DNA of 62,808 nucleotides from JARRNJ01 sp037385045 (GCA_037385045.1 JARRNJ010000022.1:1-62808), one strand, 5' to 3'. Positions 17,449-26,039 are shown, counted from the stretch's first letter. Program-made: numbers and translations. Notes: generated by a model from the sequence alone, not told the origin.

Positions 17449-18402
17449 TCAACGCGGCCGGTGGTCGAGCCAGAACTCGATACCCTGGCTGTTGAGCTCG
17501 ATATCCAGATCCATGAGGGAGAGAATCCGTTCGCGCGCCAGGGTGCAGCCGTGCTCGCGCAGCGCCCGCAGTATTTGTTCGGCCATGCCGTCGCGCAGGC
17601 GCCGTCCGCGCTCCTCGCCCGCGTGCTGCGCCTGTTCGGCCAACGCCACCAGCGCGTCGATATGCCGGTGCAGGTCCGCGCCCGGGCCGGCCGGATCGGT
17701 CACACAGCCGAAATGGGCCACGAAAACCCGCTCGGGAGCGAAACTCAACAACCGGTCGATCGAGCGGTGCAGCGCCTCGGGATCGAACTGCACCGGAGAG
17801 GTGGTGGGAAACGCGAAAGCGCCACGCTCGGTGTCGAACTCCCGATAGGAAAGACCGAATGTGTCCCCGGCAAAGATCCCGCGGCTGCGCTCGTCGTAGA
17901 TGCAGTAATGGTGGCGGGCGTGGCCGGGGGTGTCGATGAACAACAACGGCCGCCCGCCGAGGGCCAACGACAGACCGTCCGGCGCCTCCTTCACCCGCTC
18001 GGCCGGTACCGGCAGAATTTCGCCGAACTCGGCCCGCAGCCGCTCCTCGCCGTACACGGCGGCGGCGCCGGCGATCAGCTTGGAAGGGTCGATGATATGC
18101 CGGGCGGCCCGCGGATGCGCCACCAAGCGGGCGTTGGGCAGCTCGCGCATCAGCACGCCGGCGGCGCCGGCGTGGTCCAGATGGGCGTGGGTCACCAGCA
18201 CCCAGTCGACGTTGGCGCGGGGCACGCCGCACTCATCGAGCGCTCCCAGCAGCCGCTCCACGGTGGCTGCGATGCCCACGTCGATGAACGCCGCCCGGCC
18301 CTGCTCGATCATCAAGTGGCAGGCCACGTGCCGCGGCCGGGTGTAGCCGGTGTCAATGGTGAAAACGCCGCGGCCCTGATCGATTAGGTGGGATGTGGTC
18401 AT
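17449..18402 (-). CDS. MBL-fold metallo-hydrolase
   Basis: Metallo-beta-lactamase-fold hydrolase, 317 aa from the ATG at 18402. The dinuclear metal motif THAHLDH is at 71-77 (H72, H74, D76, H77), with further ligands in DTPGHARHH and near AHFGCV. The C-terminal ~90 residues form a helical extension, as in lactonase or thioesterase-like members. The open frame extends upstream over the promoter of the divergent riboswitch, which argues against a longer start. Substrate unknown. Confidence 0.88.
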   Translation of the reverse strand: MTTSHLIDQGRGVFTIDTGYTRPRHVACHLMIEQGRAAFIDVGIAATVERLLGALDECGVPRANVDWVLVTHAHLDHAGAAGVLMRELPNARLVAHPRAARHIIDPSKLIAGAAAVYGEERLRAEFGEILPVPAERVKEAPDGLSLALGGRPLLFIDTPGHARHHYCIYDERSRGIFAGDTFGLSYREFDTERGAFAFPTTSPVQFDPEALHRSIDRLLSFAPERVFVAHFGCVTDPAGPGADLHRHIDALVALAEQAQHAGEERGRRLRDGMAEQILRALREHGCTLARERILSLMDLDIELNSQGIEFWLDHRPR

Positions 18403-18451
18403 TACGGCATTATAACGCGTCGCCGCAGCCACGCGGACCACACCACTGCGC

Positions 18452-18480
18452 TTGACAGTGCCGTCCGGCGCGCCTAGATT
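18452..18480 (+). promoter_or_regulatory. Promoter driving the cobalamin riboswitch transcript
   Basis: Perfect -35 TTGACA (18452-18457), 17-bp spacer and -10 TAGATT (18475-18480). Transcription would begin near 18487, just before the riboswitch P1 stem. This is one of the best promoter matches in the window. Confidence 0.88.
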
Positions 18481-18489
18481 GAAGCCCGC

Positions 18490-18682
18490 CAACAGGTGTT
18501 CCCGGCGGTGCCTCACCGCGGGAATGAAACGGGAAGTCGGTGCGCTCCACCGGGAGCAATTCCGACGCTGCCCCCGCAACGGTAAGCGAGTTCAGGGTCC
18601 GCCCACAGCCACTGTGCCGACGGCATGGGAAGGTACGGATCCGGGATCAGATCCCCCTCGCAAGCCCGGAGACCGGCCTGTG
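18490..18682 (+). promoter_or_regulatory. Cobalamin (AdoCbl) riboswitch
   Basis: The leader contains the conserved B12-riboswitch elements in order: AACAGGTG at the 5' side of P1, AATGAAACGGGAAGTCGGTG, the B12 box GCCCCCGCAACGGTAAGC, CCACTG, a GGGAAGG segment, and AAGCCCGGAGACCGGCCTGT closing P1. ACAGG (18492-18496) pairs with CCTGT (18677-18681). It begins right after a strong promoter and precedes the TonB-family and cobalamin adenosyltransferase genes, which it should repress when adenosylcobalamin is plentiful. Confidence 0.95.
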
Positions 18683-18688
18683 GCCCAC

Positions 18689-18776
18689 CCTGGTTTGTGT
18701 CGCGGCGGGCGACGCAGGCAGCGATTGTCCCATCCGATCAGCGCAAACCAGGCCCGCAACCCCGATCGAATTGGGG
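18689..18776 (+). promoter_or_regulatory. Putative riboswitch expression platform (two stems)
   Basis: Downstream of the aptamer, CCTGGTTTG (18689-18697) can pair perfectly with CAAACCAGG (18744-18752). A second hairpin CCCCGAT/ATTGGGG follows at 18760-18776. No T-tract follows, so control is probably at translation initiation or by Rho rather than by an intrinsic terminator. The stem choice is inference from pairing only. Confidence 0.5.
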
Positions 18777-18833
18777 CTTGGCCTTGACGCGCATCGCCAG
18801 CACAGATTCTCGTGGCCCCCGGTGGCCGGCCTC

Positions 18834-19679
18834 ATGAAGCCCGGCGGCTCCATGGGCGAAGGCGCAGCCTTGACGTGGTTCCTGGCGCTGTCCGTGCTGG
18901 CGCATGTCGCGCTGCTGTCGCTGCAGTGGCCCTCGGTCCGTCGCCATGTGATCGATGCGCCGCTGGCGATCGAGCTGGTGCGCGCCGGCCGGTCCACGCC
19001 CCCGGCGCCACCCGGCACGCGGTCCGTGGTGCGCGCGCACGGACCGCTGCCGCCGCCGCACCGCCAGGCAAAGCCGCTTCGACGGACAGCCGCGACGCCA
19101 CCGAAGAGCCGGAACCATTCCGCGACTGCCGCTGCACACACCACCACTCCCCGGCGGCCGGCAGCCGCCCAGACCTCGCCCGTGCACAAACCGCGACAGC
19201 GTTCCGAACGCGCGGCACCGGCACAGCACCAGCCGAGACCGGCAGCCTACGCACCGCACCCGCGGCGGGTGCAACGTGCAAGGCCGCCGGCACCACCATC
19301 ACCCGCCGTGGCACCAACGGCCGAGGCGCACACTGCGCCCGGCCCGCGCTCGCACCGAGCGTCTACCGCCCTGGATCAGTCCGCCAAAAAGGCCCTGCTG
19401 CGCCGGGCGCTGGCGCGCCAGCTGGCGTTTCACCGCTACTATCCGCCGCTGGCCCGCAGCCGCGGCTGGCAGGGCGAAGTGCGCCTCGGCGTGCGCGTCG
19501 GTTCCGACGGGCGCCTGAGCCGGGTACGGGTGCTGCAGACCTCCGGCCACGCCCTGCTCGATCGTGCGGCAGTGCGCAGTCTGCACGCCGTACAAGCCGT
19601 CGGCCATCCGCCGCAATGGCTCAGGGGCACGCACTTTGATATCGTCTTACCGGTGGTTTACAAGCTACTGGACGGCTGA
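18834..19679 (+). CDS. TonB-family energy transducer, riboswitch-controlled
   Basis: Links proton motive force to outer-membrane receptors. The 281-aa protein has an N-terminal membrane anchor (about 13-30), a long Pro/Ala/Arg/His-rich periplasm-spanning segment (about 55-185) and a C-terminal TonB domain (about 195-281, with GWQGEVRLGVRV and SSG-like turn residues). ATGs at 18834 and 18852 are both possible starts. Position directly after a cobalamin riboswitch suggests this is the TonB dedicated to vitamin B12 uptake; no btuB-type receptor is in the window. Confidence 0.88.
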   Translation: MKPGGSMGEGAALTWFLALSVLAHVALLSLQWPSVRRHVIDAPLAIELVRAGRSTPPAPPGTRSVVRAHGPLPPPHRQAKPLRRTAATPPKSRNHSATAAAHTTTPRRPAAAQTSPVHKPRQRSERAAPAQHQPRPAAYAPHPRRVQRARPPAPPSPAVAPTAEAHTAPGPRSHRASTALDQSAKKALLRRALARQLAFHRYYPPLARSRGWQGEVRLGVRVGSDGRLSRVRVLQTSGHALLDRAAVRSLHAVQAVGHPPQWLRGTHFDIVLPVVYKLLDG

Positions 19680-19694
19680 CGGGACGACCGCGCC

Positions 19695-20237
19695 ATGGGC
19701 CATCGACTGTCGAAGATCTACACCCGCACCGGCGACGACGGCACCACCGGCCTCGGCGACGGCACGCGCGTGGCGAAGGACAGCTTTCGCATGGATGCCA
19801 TTGGCAACATCGACGAGCTCAACTGCCTCATCGGGCTGTTGCTAGCCAGCGATCCGCCGACGGAGATGCGCGATTGCCTCACCGACGTCCAGCATGACCT
19901 GTTCGACCTCGGCGGCGAGCTGAGCATCCCCGGCCACACGCTGATCCGCGCCGAACGCAGCAGCGCCCTGGAACAGGTCCTCGACCGCTTCAATGCCGGC
20001 CTGCCGCCGCTCAAGGAGTTCATTCTTCCGGGGGGCAGCCGCGCCGCGGCGGTTTGCCACCTGGCGCGCGCGGTATGCCGGCGTGCCGAGCGCAGCGTCG
20101 TGCGCCTGAACCGGCACGAGCCGGTCAGCGACGAGGCCCGCATGTACCTAAACCGCCTATCCGATCTGCTGTTCGTACTGGCCCGCGTGGCGGCCCGCGC
20201 CACCGGCACCGAAGCGATGTGGCAGCGCGGACGCTGA
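19695..20237 (+). CDS. PduO-type cob(I)alamin adenosyltransferase
   Basis: Adds the 5'-deoxyadenosyl group to cob(I)alamin. The 180-aa protein has the PduO/MMAB signature: N-terminal KIYTRTGDDGTTGLG (residues 7-21) for ATP binding, GNIDELN (about 37-43) and the C-terminal RLSDLLFVLAR helix. It starts 15 nt after the TonB gene, so both are governed by the upstream riboswitch. PduO-type enzymes supply cofactor to AdoCbl-dependent enzymes or complete salvage of imported corrinoid. Confidence 0.95.
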   Translation: MGHRLSKIYTRTGDDGTTGLGDGTRVAKDSFRMDAIGNIDELNCLIGLLLASDPPTEMRDCLTDVQHDLFDLGGELSIPGHTLIRAERSSALEQVLDRFNAGLPPLKEFILPGGSRAAAVCHLARAVCRRAERSVVRLNRHEPVSDEARMYLNRLSDLLFVLARVAARATGTEAMWQRGR

Positions 20238-20340
20238 CCTCGCCCCGCGCCGACGCGCTGGCACACGCCCCAGGCCGGTTGCTACAATCCCCCGAGCCTG
20301 CATTGCACGGTCAGCGGCCGCAACCGGACACCCCTGCGCC

Positions 20341-21108
20341 ATGAAACGTCCCGTCATCATCATCGGCATCGGAGAAATCGGCGGCGTCTTCGCACGCGGC
20401 CTGCTGCGCACCGGCCACCCCGTGTACCCGGTGACCCGCGCCATGCGCGCCTACGAGGTCGCCGTGGCCGTGCCGGAGCCGGATCTGGTGCTGGTGGCAA
20501 CAGCGGAAAACGATCTGCATCCGACACTGGCAGACCTGCCGGAGGTCTGGCGCGATCGCGTCGGCCTGCTGCAAAACGAACTCCTGCCGCGCGACTGGGA
20601 GCGTCACGAGTTGCGGAATCCGACGGTGATTTCCGTGTGGTTCGAGAAAAAACCGGGCAGCGACCCCAAACCGATCGTCGCCTCGCCGGTGTTCGGACCC
20701 CACGCGGAACTGCTGTCCCAAGCGCTTGCGGCGCTGCAGCTTCCAAGCCGCATCCTCGCCGACGAACAGCAGCTCTTGCATGAGCTGGCGTTGAAAAACC
20801 TCTACATCCTCACCACCAACATCGCGGGACTGGTGACCCAGGGCAGCGTCGGCGACCTGTGGCTGCGGCACCAGGAACTGGCACGGTCGGTTGCCGATGA
20901 AGTGATGGATATCCAGGCGGCCCTGACCGGTGCCGCGTTGGACCGGCAAGCATTGCTGGATGGCATGCTGGAGGCCTTCCGCGGCGACCCCGAGCACCGC
21001 TGCATGGGCCGCAGCGCCCCGGCACGGCTGGAGCGCGCCCTGCAACTGGCCGACGCGGCCGGACTGGCGGTGCCGCGGCTGCGCGAAATTCACTCGCGGC
21101 AAACCTAG
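20341..21108 (+). CDS. NAD(P)-binding protein resembling ketopantoate reductase
   Basis: The 255-aa protein opens with a Rossmann dinucleotide motif, GIGEIG at 9-14, and keeps a two-domain layout like PanE/ApbA or 6-phosphogluconate-dehydrogenase-like proteins. The active-site lysine region is not obvious, so I do not assign a reaction. A TACAAT -10-like element lies at about 20283-20288, so it may have its own promoter as well as reading through from the adenosyltransferase gene 103 nt upstream. Confidence 0.65.
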   Translation: MKRPVIIIGIGEIGGVFARGLLRTGHPVYPVTRAMRAYEVAVAVPEPDLVLVATAENDLHPTLADLPEVWRDRVGLLQNELLPRDWERHELRNPTVISVWFEKKPGSDPKPIVASPVFGPHAELLSQALAALQLPSRILADEQQLLHELALKNLYILTTNIAGLVTQGSVGDLWLRHQELARSVADEVMDIQAALTGAALDRQALLDGMLEAFRGDPEHRCMGRSAPARLERALQLADAAGLAVPRLREIHSRQT

Positions 21109-21307
21109 CCGGCTTGGGACAAGCTACGGGCTAGTCGTGACCTCCCGGTAGGTTGTTCACCGCGCGTTGCACCGCACTACTGCCCGCGCCAGCCATGCCA
21201 AGGATCAGAGTTCCCCATGAAACAGGCGGCCATACCGGCGCAATCGGGTTGCGGTGCGCCAAGCGCACTCCGCCCCCTGCGTATCCCCCTGAGGCAGCGC
21301 GGGTTGG

Positions 21308-21376
21308 GGCAAGGCCGAAGGCGGGAACCGGCGTCGGCCTTGCCGTTGCACGGTGGATGCGCTGCGCTTGTCCACC
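21308..21376. repeat. Intergenic inverted repeats, REP-like
   Basis: The 294-nt gap between two convergent genes holds a perfect 11-bp stem (GGCAAGGCCGA, 21308-21318, with TCGGCCTTGCC, 21334-21344). Immediately after comes GGTGGATGCGCTGC with GTCCACC (21352-21376), an imperfect palindrome of the type scattered through many proteobacterial genomes. I see no ORF, RNA gene or promoter in the rest of this gap. Confidence 0.5.
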
Positions 21377-21402
21377 CTGCCTTTCTCGCCACCCGCCATT
21401 CG

Positions 21403-22323
21403 CTACTCACCAGCCGCCCACAGCCAGGCCGCGCCCCTCACCCCGCTGGCATCGCCGTGCAACGCCGGCAGCAGGCGCGTTGCCACCCGGTCCGAGAACA
21501 CGTAGCGGCCCCAGCGCTGCGGCACTTGCGCGTACAGACCGGAGATCTTGGAAACGCCGCCGCCGAGCACGATGACGTGCGGATCGAGAATGTTGATCAC
21601 CACGGCCAGGGACCGGGCAAGCCGATCCACGTAGCGTTCCAGGGTGGCGGCCGCCGAGGCATCGCCCAGCTCGGCGCGCTCGGCGATCTCCCGGGCACTG
21701 CAGCGCTCGCCGCTCACCGCGTGATGATCGGCGGCCAGCCCCGGGCCGGAGATGAAGGTTTCGATGCAGCCGTTCTTGCCGCAGTAGCAACGCGGGCCCG
21801 GACGTTCGTCGTCACCTGCCCAGGGCAGCGGATTGTGGCCCCACTCGCCGGCGATGCGGTTGGGGCCGGCCAGCAGCCGACCCTTGACCACGATACCACC
21901 GCCGGTCCCGGTGCCGATGATCACGCCGAAGACGCTGTCGGCGCCGGCTCCGGCACCGTCGACCGCCTCTGACAGTGCCATGCAGTCAGCGTCATTGGCC
22001 AACCGCACCGGTCGCTGCAACGCGGCCTCCAGGTCCTGCTTCAGGGGCCGGTCGTTGAGACAGGTGGAATTGGCGTTCTTGATGCAGCCGCTGACCGCGG
22101 AAACGGCGCCGGGGGTACCGATCCCGACCCGGCCGCGCAGGTCCAGTTCGCGTTCCAGGTCCGCGACCAACTCGGCGACCGCGTTCACCGTGGCGTGGTA
22201 ATCGCCCGCGGGCGTCGGCACCCGCGCTCGCGCCAGCGACTGTCCGGCAGCGTCCATGGCCATGGCTTCGATCTTAGTGCCGCCCAGGTCCACCCCGATC
22301 CGCACCGAACCGCTTCCGCTCAT
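21403..22323 (-). CDS. ROK-family sugar kinase (fructokinase/NagK-like)
   Basis: Phosphorylates a hexose or amino sugar with ATP. The 306-aa protein has the ROK signature: DLGGTKIEA near residue 12 (phosphate loop), GIGTPGA, GTGTGGG, and the zinc site C-x-C-G-x-x-G-C in CYCGKNGCIE. Length and motifs match Mak/NagK/GlcK-type ROK kinases. It follows ampE by 31 nt in the ampD-ampE run, which makes an amino-sugar substrate from wall recycling plausible, but sequence alone does not decide this. Confidence 0.88.
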   Translation of the reverse strand: MSGSGSVRIGVDLGGTKIEAMAMDAAGQSLARARVPTPAGDYHATVNAVAELVADLERELDLRGRVGIGTPGAVSAVSGCIKNANSTCLNDRPLKQDLEAALQRPVRLANDADCMALSEAVDGAGAGADSVFGVIIGTGTGGGIVVKGRLLAGPNRIAGEWGHNPLPWAGDDERPGPRCYCGKNGCIETFISGPGLAADHHAVSGERCSAREIAERAELGDASAAATLERYVDRLARSLAVVINILDPHVIVLGGGVSKISGLYAQVPQRWGRYVFSDRVATRLLPALHGDASGVRGAAWLWAAGE

Positions 22324-22354
22324 GCCTGCGCCGCCGGCCGGGCTGCTACAGCCG

Positions 22355-23257
22355 TCAGTAGGCCCAGCCGGCCAGGGTAACCAGTGCAACGGCGGTGACC
22401 CAGATCACCAGCGCCCGCAGCACCAGTCCGTGAGCCGCCTTCAACGCCGAAACGTCCAGTTCCGCCCCGCCTTCACCGTGGGCCTCGGGCGCCGCATGCC
22501 GGTCACTCTGCAAAGCGCCGAATCCGCTCAGCTGCAGGACTTCTTCGCTGCCCGCCACCAGATCCACCGGAGCGAAGTCGGTGCCGTTGCGCCAGTCGTG
22601 CAGCGCATCTTCGAAACTGCCGGCCAGAGCGTAGGCCACGGCGGTCAAACGCGCCGGCAGCCACAGCAGGATCCCATGCAGCCGCCGGGCGGCGGCGGTG
22701 AACCCCGGTTCCACGTCGGACTCGCTGCTGGCGCGCTGATCGGCAAACCAACTTATGCGGTAGAGAGCGGCGCCCAGCGGCCCCAACAGCACAAACCAGA
22801 ACAGCACCGCGAACAGCCGCTCCACCGATTGCACCAGAACCGCGTCGGTCATGTCCCGCACCGGGGCGGGACTCGCCGGCCGGCCCGGGCCCATGACATT
22901 CACCACCGCTTCGCCAGCACGATCGTTGGCGCCCGACTCCACGGCATCACAGAACTGCTCCACGGCACGATCCACGGAGTGATAACGGAAACAATAGGAC
23001 AACACCACGACGCCGTAGATCAGCGCCGGCAGGCCCAACCACACGCCGTGCAGCCATGACTGGATCAACACCACTGGAATCAGCGGCAGCACCAGCAGGG
23101 CAATCACCCCCACGGGACCGTCCCAGACCCCCCAGCGCCCCAGCAACCGCTGCACCCAGGCGGCATAACGGTCCAGCCAACGAGGTTCGCGCCAGGATTC
23201 AATCCGCGCGACAAACAGCTCCAAGGCCAGTGCGACAACAATTGCGATCAACGTCAT
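22355..23257 (-). CDS. ampE: AmpE-family membrane protein
   Basis: Regulatory signalling modulator family; inner-membrane protein of unknown biochemistry encoded beside ampD. The 300-aa product has about four hydrophobic segments (N-terminal, ~45-90, ~145-170 and the C-terminal ~275-295), and the N-terminal MTLIAIV...LELF start is family-typical. It lies 156 nt downstream of ampD on the same strand. Confidence 0.85.
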   Translation of the reverse strand: MTLIAIVVALALELFVARIESWREPRWLDRYAAWVQRLLGRWGVWDGPVGVIALLVLPLIPVVLIQSWLHGVWLGLPALIYGVVVLSYCFRYHSVDRAVEQFCDAVESGANDRAGEAVVNVMGPGRPASPAPVRDMTDAVLVQSVERLFAVLFWFVLLGPLGAALYRISWFADQRASSESDVEPGFTAAARRLHGILLWLPARLTAVAYALAGSFEDALHDWRNGTDFAPVDLVAGSEEVLQLSGFGALQSDRHAAPEAHGEGGAELDVSALKAAHGLVLRALVIWVTAVALVTLAGWAY

Positions 23258-23413
23258 GGCTCTGCATCCCCATCCCGCCGCGCGGGTCTGCCCGGGTTCC
23301 CGGTTGTTGTTCTGGCGCCCGCCCGCCGACGGCGCCGCGGGTGCTCACGCCCAATGATACAATGCCGCCGCCGCTGGCGTAGCCTCTGTTCGCACCATGC
23401 GGGAACGTTGCCG

Positions 23414-23968
23414 CTAAGGCGCGCGCAGCGACGCACGCAGGCGTTCCCAATCGAACGCCGGCCCCGGGTCCGTCTTGCGTCCCGGAGCCACATCGCTGTG
23501 GCCGACGATACGCCCTGTGGTGATGGCGGGATAGGCCTGCCGCAGCGCCCCCACCACTTCCACCAGGCTGGCGTACTGACGGGAATCATACGGGGTGTCG
23601 TCGGCCCCCTCCAGCTCAATGCCGACGGAAAAGTCGTTGCAGCACTCGCGGCCGTCGAATCGGGATGGCCCAGCATGCCAGGCGCGGCGCCCGAACGGCA
23701 CGTATTGCACCACCGATCCGTCACGCCGGATCAGCAGATGACTGGAAACGCGCAGGTCGGCCAGACCGGCGAAGTAAGGATGGGCGCTGCAGTCCAGGTC
23801 GTTGGTGAACAGTCGATCGATCCACTCGCCGCCGAACTGGCCGGGCGGCAGGCTGATGCCGTGCACCACGATGAGGTCGATCTGCGTACCCGGCGGGCGA
23901 TCATCGCAATTGGGTGATTCCCGGAACGGCACCCCGGACAGCAACCCGGTGTCGGCCGCAACCCTCAA
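23414..23968 (-). CDS. ampD: 1,6-anhydro-N-acetylmuramyl-L-alanine amidase
   Basis: Cytoplasmic zinc amidase that removes the peptide from anhydro-muropeptides during recycling. The 184-aa protein conserves the AmpD active site: zinc ligands H36, H157 and D167, catalytic E118 and K165 (in VVHGI, IELEG and VGHSD...RKTDPG). Its ATG overlaps the stop of the upstream thioredoxin-like gene by 4 nt, indicating translational coupling. Confidence 0.97.
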   Translation of the reverse strand: MRVAADTGLLSGVPFRESPNCDDRPPGTQIDLIVVHGISLPPGQFGGEWIDRLFTNDLDCSAHPYFAGLADLRVSSHLLIRRDGSVVQYVPFGRRAWHAGPSRFDGRECCNDFSVGIELEGADDTPYDSRQYASLVEVVGALRQAYPAITTGRIVGHSDVAPGRKTDPGPAFDWERLRASLRAP

Positions 23969-24282
23969 GGGGCCTCCTGCGCCGGCGCCGCCAGCGCCTG
24001 CTGCAGCCCCGGCACCGCGGCCGGAGCACGCAGTTGACGGTGAAACCGCCCGTCCACATAAAGGAATATTACGGGCAAGTGAAAAACCTCGAACTCCCGC
24101 GTCAACGTCACATCACGGCCGGCGCCGATCATATACACTCGACAATCGGTTCCGCGGGGCAGACCGTCGGCCGACACCTTCGGCATACGGCGGCAGGCAC
24201 CGTATGCGGATGCCGCAAACAATACCGGGGTGAGCCCCGGCAGGCGTTCCAGCGTCGCAAATTCGGCCATCGGCCCCATCAT
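23965..24282 (-). CDS. Thioredoxin-fold protein with a single active-site cysteine
   Basis: A 105-aa protein whose pattern matches a thioredoxin domain: a strand before SAYGACRRM at the position of the redox motif, and the cis-proline loop LPVIFLYVDG near the C-terminus. The usual CxxC is replaced by a single cysteine (C30), so classic disulfide exchange is unlikely. It is translationally coupled to ampD (4-nt overlap). Starts at 24282 and 24270 are both possible. Function unknown. Confidence 0.6.
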   Translation of the reverse strand: MMGPMAEFATLERLPGLTPVLFAASAYGACRRMPKVSADGLPRGTDCRVYMIGAGRDVTLTREFEVFHLPVIFLYVDGRFHRQLRAPAAVPGLQQALAAPAQEAP

Positions 24283-24350
24283 GCACGGTGAACGACAGAC
24301 GCACCATAACCGGCGGCTCTGGAACAGACAAAGAGCGGCGCCCGAACCCC

Positions 24351-25730
24351 TCAGGCCGCCATCTGCAGCGCCATGAAATCCAGACCCTCGCGGTTCTGAA
24401 TGACGTTATCGAAAGCGTAGAGCACGTCATCCTCGGACAATCCCAGCGCCCACAGCAACTCTCCGGGCAGATCCCCGCCCGGCTCGTCGCCCACGTTCAG
24501 CGTCTTGAGCATCCGGTTGGCAATCAACACCAGATTGGGATAGACGGCCAAATCCCCTCGAAACCGCTCGTCGTGATGCTCGCGCACGGTGACGATAAGC
24601 TCCGGCGGCATATTCCAGGCTTCCATCAGCCAACCGCCGATCTCCTGATGCGAAACCCCGAGCAGGTCCCGTTCCAGGACTCCGACGGACTCGTCCGGCC
24701 GCGCGGACACAGCAGACGAGAGGATCTTGTAGTCTTCCGGAAACAGCTGTCCCAGCGCCAGAAAGCCGAAGTTGTGCAGCAACCCGGCCAGATAGGCCAT
24801 GCCCGGACGCGGGCGCTTGGAACTCGACAGCATGCCGGCCAGGCGCTGGGCGAGCACCGCGGCGTAGGTGGAATGACGCCAAAACGCGTCGAGCCCCAGC
24901 GGTCCGCCACGTGGAATGCGAAACGCCTTGCCAACGGCAATGCCCAGCGCCATGTCCATCACCATGTCGAAGCCCAGCACCCGCGCGATGGCGTCGCGCA
25001 CCGAGTCGACGTCACCACGATAATTGTAGAACGGCGAATTGGCGTAGCGGATCAACTGGGCGGCCAGGCTCGCGTCCTGTTCGACGATGGCGGCCAGGTC
25101 GCTGGCATTGGCGTACGGGTTGACGCTGAGCTGGAGCAACTGGTGGGCGGTGCCCGGCATGGCCGGCAGCCGGGCGACATTCTGCAGCCGGCTGCGAATG
25201 CGTGCGCGGCGTTCCTCGCGCTCCGTCGCTGCCCTGGCGGCGTCGGTTCGCTGTCCGCCGGGCCGGGCAAAGGTGCCGTCGTACCAGGCCGGGCCCTGGA
25301 GCAGATTGAAATCCCAGCCTTTGAGCCCGACCATGGTGCCCGGCACAACGGAGAAGAACACGGAGTCCTGGGCCGCCAGCGTCTCGTGCACCAACGCCTC
25401 CAGACCGTACAGCCCGGCCAGCGGCAGGCAAACTTTACCATGCACCTGAGTCAGCAGGCGGGGCAGATTCGAGTCGGGGATCGGCTTCAAGGAACGGCCC
25501 GTCTCCCGATTTAAACCTTCGATATCCAGGCTGAAGCCGGCCGGGTAGATGGCCAGCACGATTCCGGTCGGGTCATGCAGCACGTTGGCGACCGCCACCT
25601 GCTCGGGCTGGATGCCGAGCGCCGCGGCCGCCTGGACCGGATTCAGTTCCTCCGGGTAATAGAATTCCTCATAGGCAATGCCGTGCTTGTCAAGAAACTG
25701 TCGGATGGTCAACGGTATCGCCATACACAA
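24351..25730 (-). CDS. YbaK/aminoacyl-tRNA-deacylase-like domain fused to HDOD domain
   Basis: A 459-aa two-domain protein. Residues ~5-150 resemble the YbaK/ProX aminoacyl-tRNA editing fold. Residues ~190-400 form an HDOD domain (signalling relative of HD phosphohydrolases) with LPAMPGTAHQLLQL, the central LLHNFGFLALG and the VREHHDERF segment. HDOD proteins are regulatory and usually lack hydrolase activity. The N-terminal domain may bind an aminoacyl ligand or be a relic. It is the first gene of the run towards ampD-ampE. The fusion's role is unknown. Confidence 0.82.
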   Translation of the reverse strand: MCMAIPLTIRQFLDKHGIAYEEFYYPEELNPVQAAAALGIQPEQVAVANVLHDPTGIVLAIYPAGFSLDIEGLNRETGRSLKPIPDSNLPRLLTQVHGKVCLPLAGLYGLEALVHETLAAQDSVFFSVVPGTMVGLKGWDFNLLQGPAWYDGTFARPGGQRTDAARAATEREERRARIRSRLQNVARLPAMPGTAHQLLQLSVNPYANASDLAAIVEQDASLAAQLIRYANSPFYNYRGDVDSVRDAIARVLGFDMVMDMALGIAVGKAFRIPRGGPLGLDAFWRHSTYAAVLAQRLAGMLSSSKRPRPGMAYLAGLLHNFGFLALGQLFPEDYKILSSAVSARPDESVGVLERDLLGVSHQEIGGWLMEAWNMPPELIVTVREHHDERFRGDLAVYPNLVLIANRMLKTLNVGDEPGGDLPGELLWALGLSEDDVLYAFDNVIQNREGLDFMALQMAA

Positions 25731-26039
25731 CCTGCCCCACTGGTCAGCGGCAACGTTCGTTGCGAATCACGTCATTACCGTGGCAGACGCGGCCCCCTGC
25801 TTGCAAACGACCCGCAGGACTCACGATGTCGACGACCGCTGCCTTCCGGCGCCGGCCGCCGCCTGTCCCGATTGTAACGCAAAAACCCCCGCAAACCGGA
25901 TGCTCCACTCACTGTCACGTTACGACGCCAACGCAGGGCAAACTGTGACGGAATCCGCCAATCGCTCGCTGTGCCGTATTTCGTAGAATAGCCGGCCGTG
26001 GCACAATAGCGACCATTTCCTGGCTTCGGGGGCACAACC
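25731..26039. other. 309-nt gap between divergent genes; promoter region only
   Basis: The gap between the HDOD gene and the SH3/coiled-coil gene must hold both promoters. I see a TAGAAT hexamer on the plus strand at 25984-25989 without a convincing -35, and a lone CTGTCACGTTACG near 25914. No ORF, RNA gene or repeat is evident. Confidence 0.4.

Noticed and set aside
25912..25930. Second Pho box in the gap upstream of the SH3/coiled-coil gene
   Set aside because: Only one CTGTCAC half site is present; the following bases (GTTACGACGCC) do not form a second half site.
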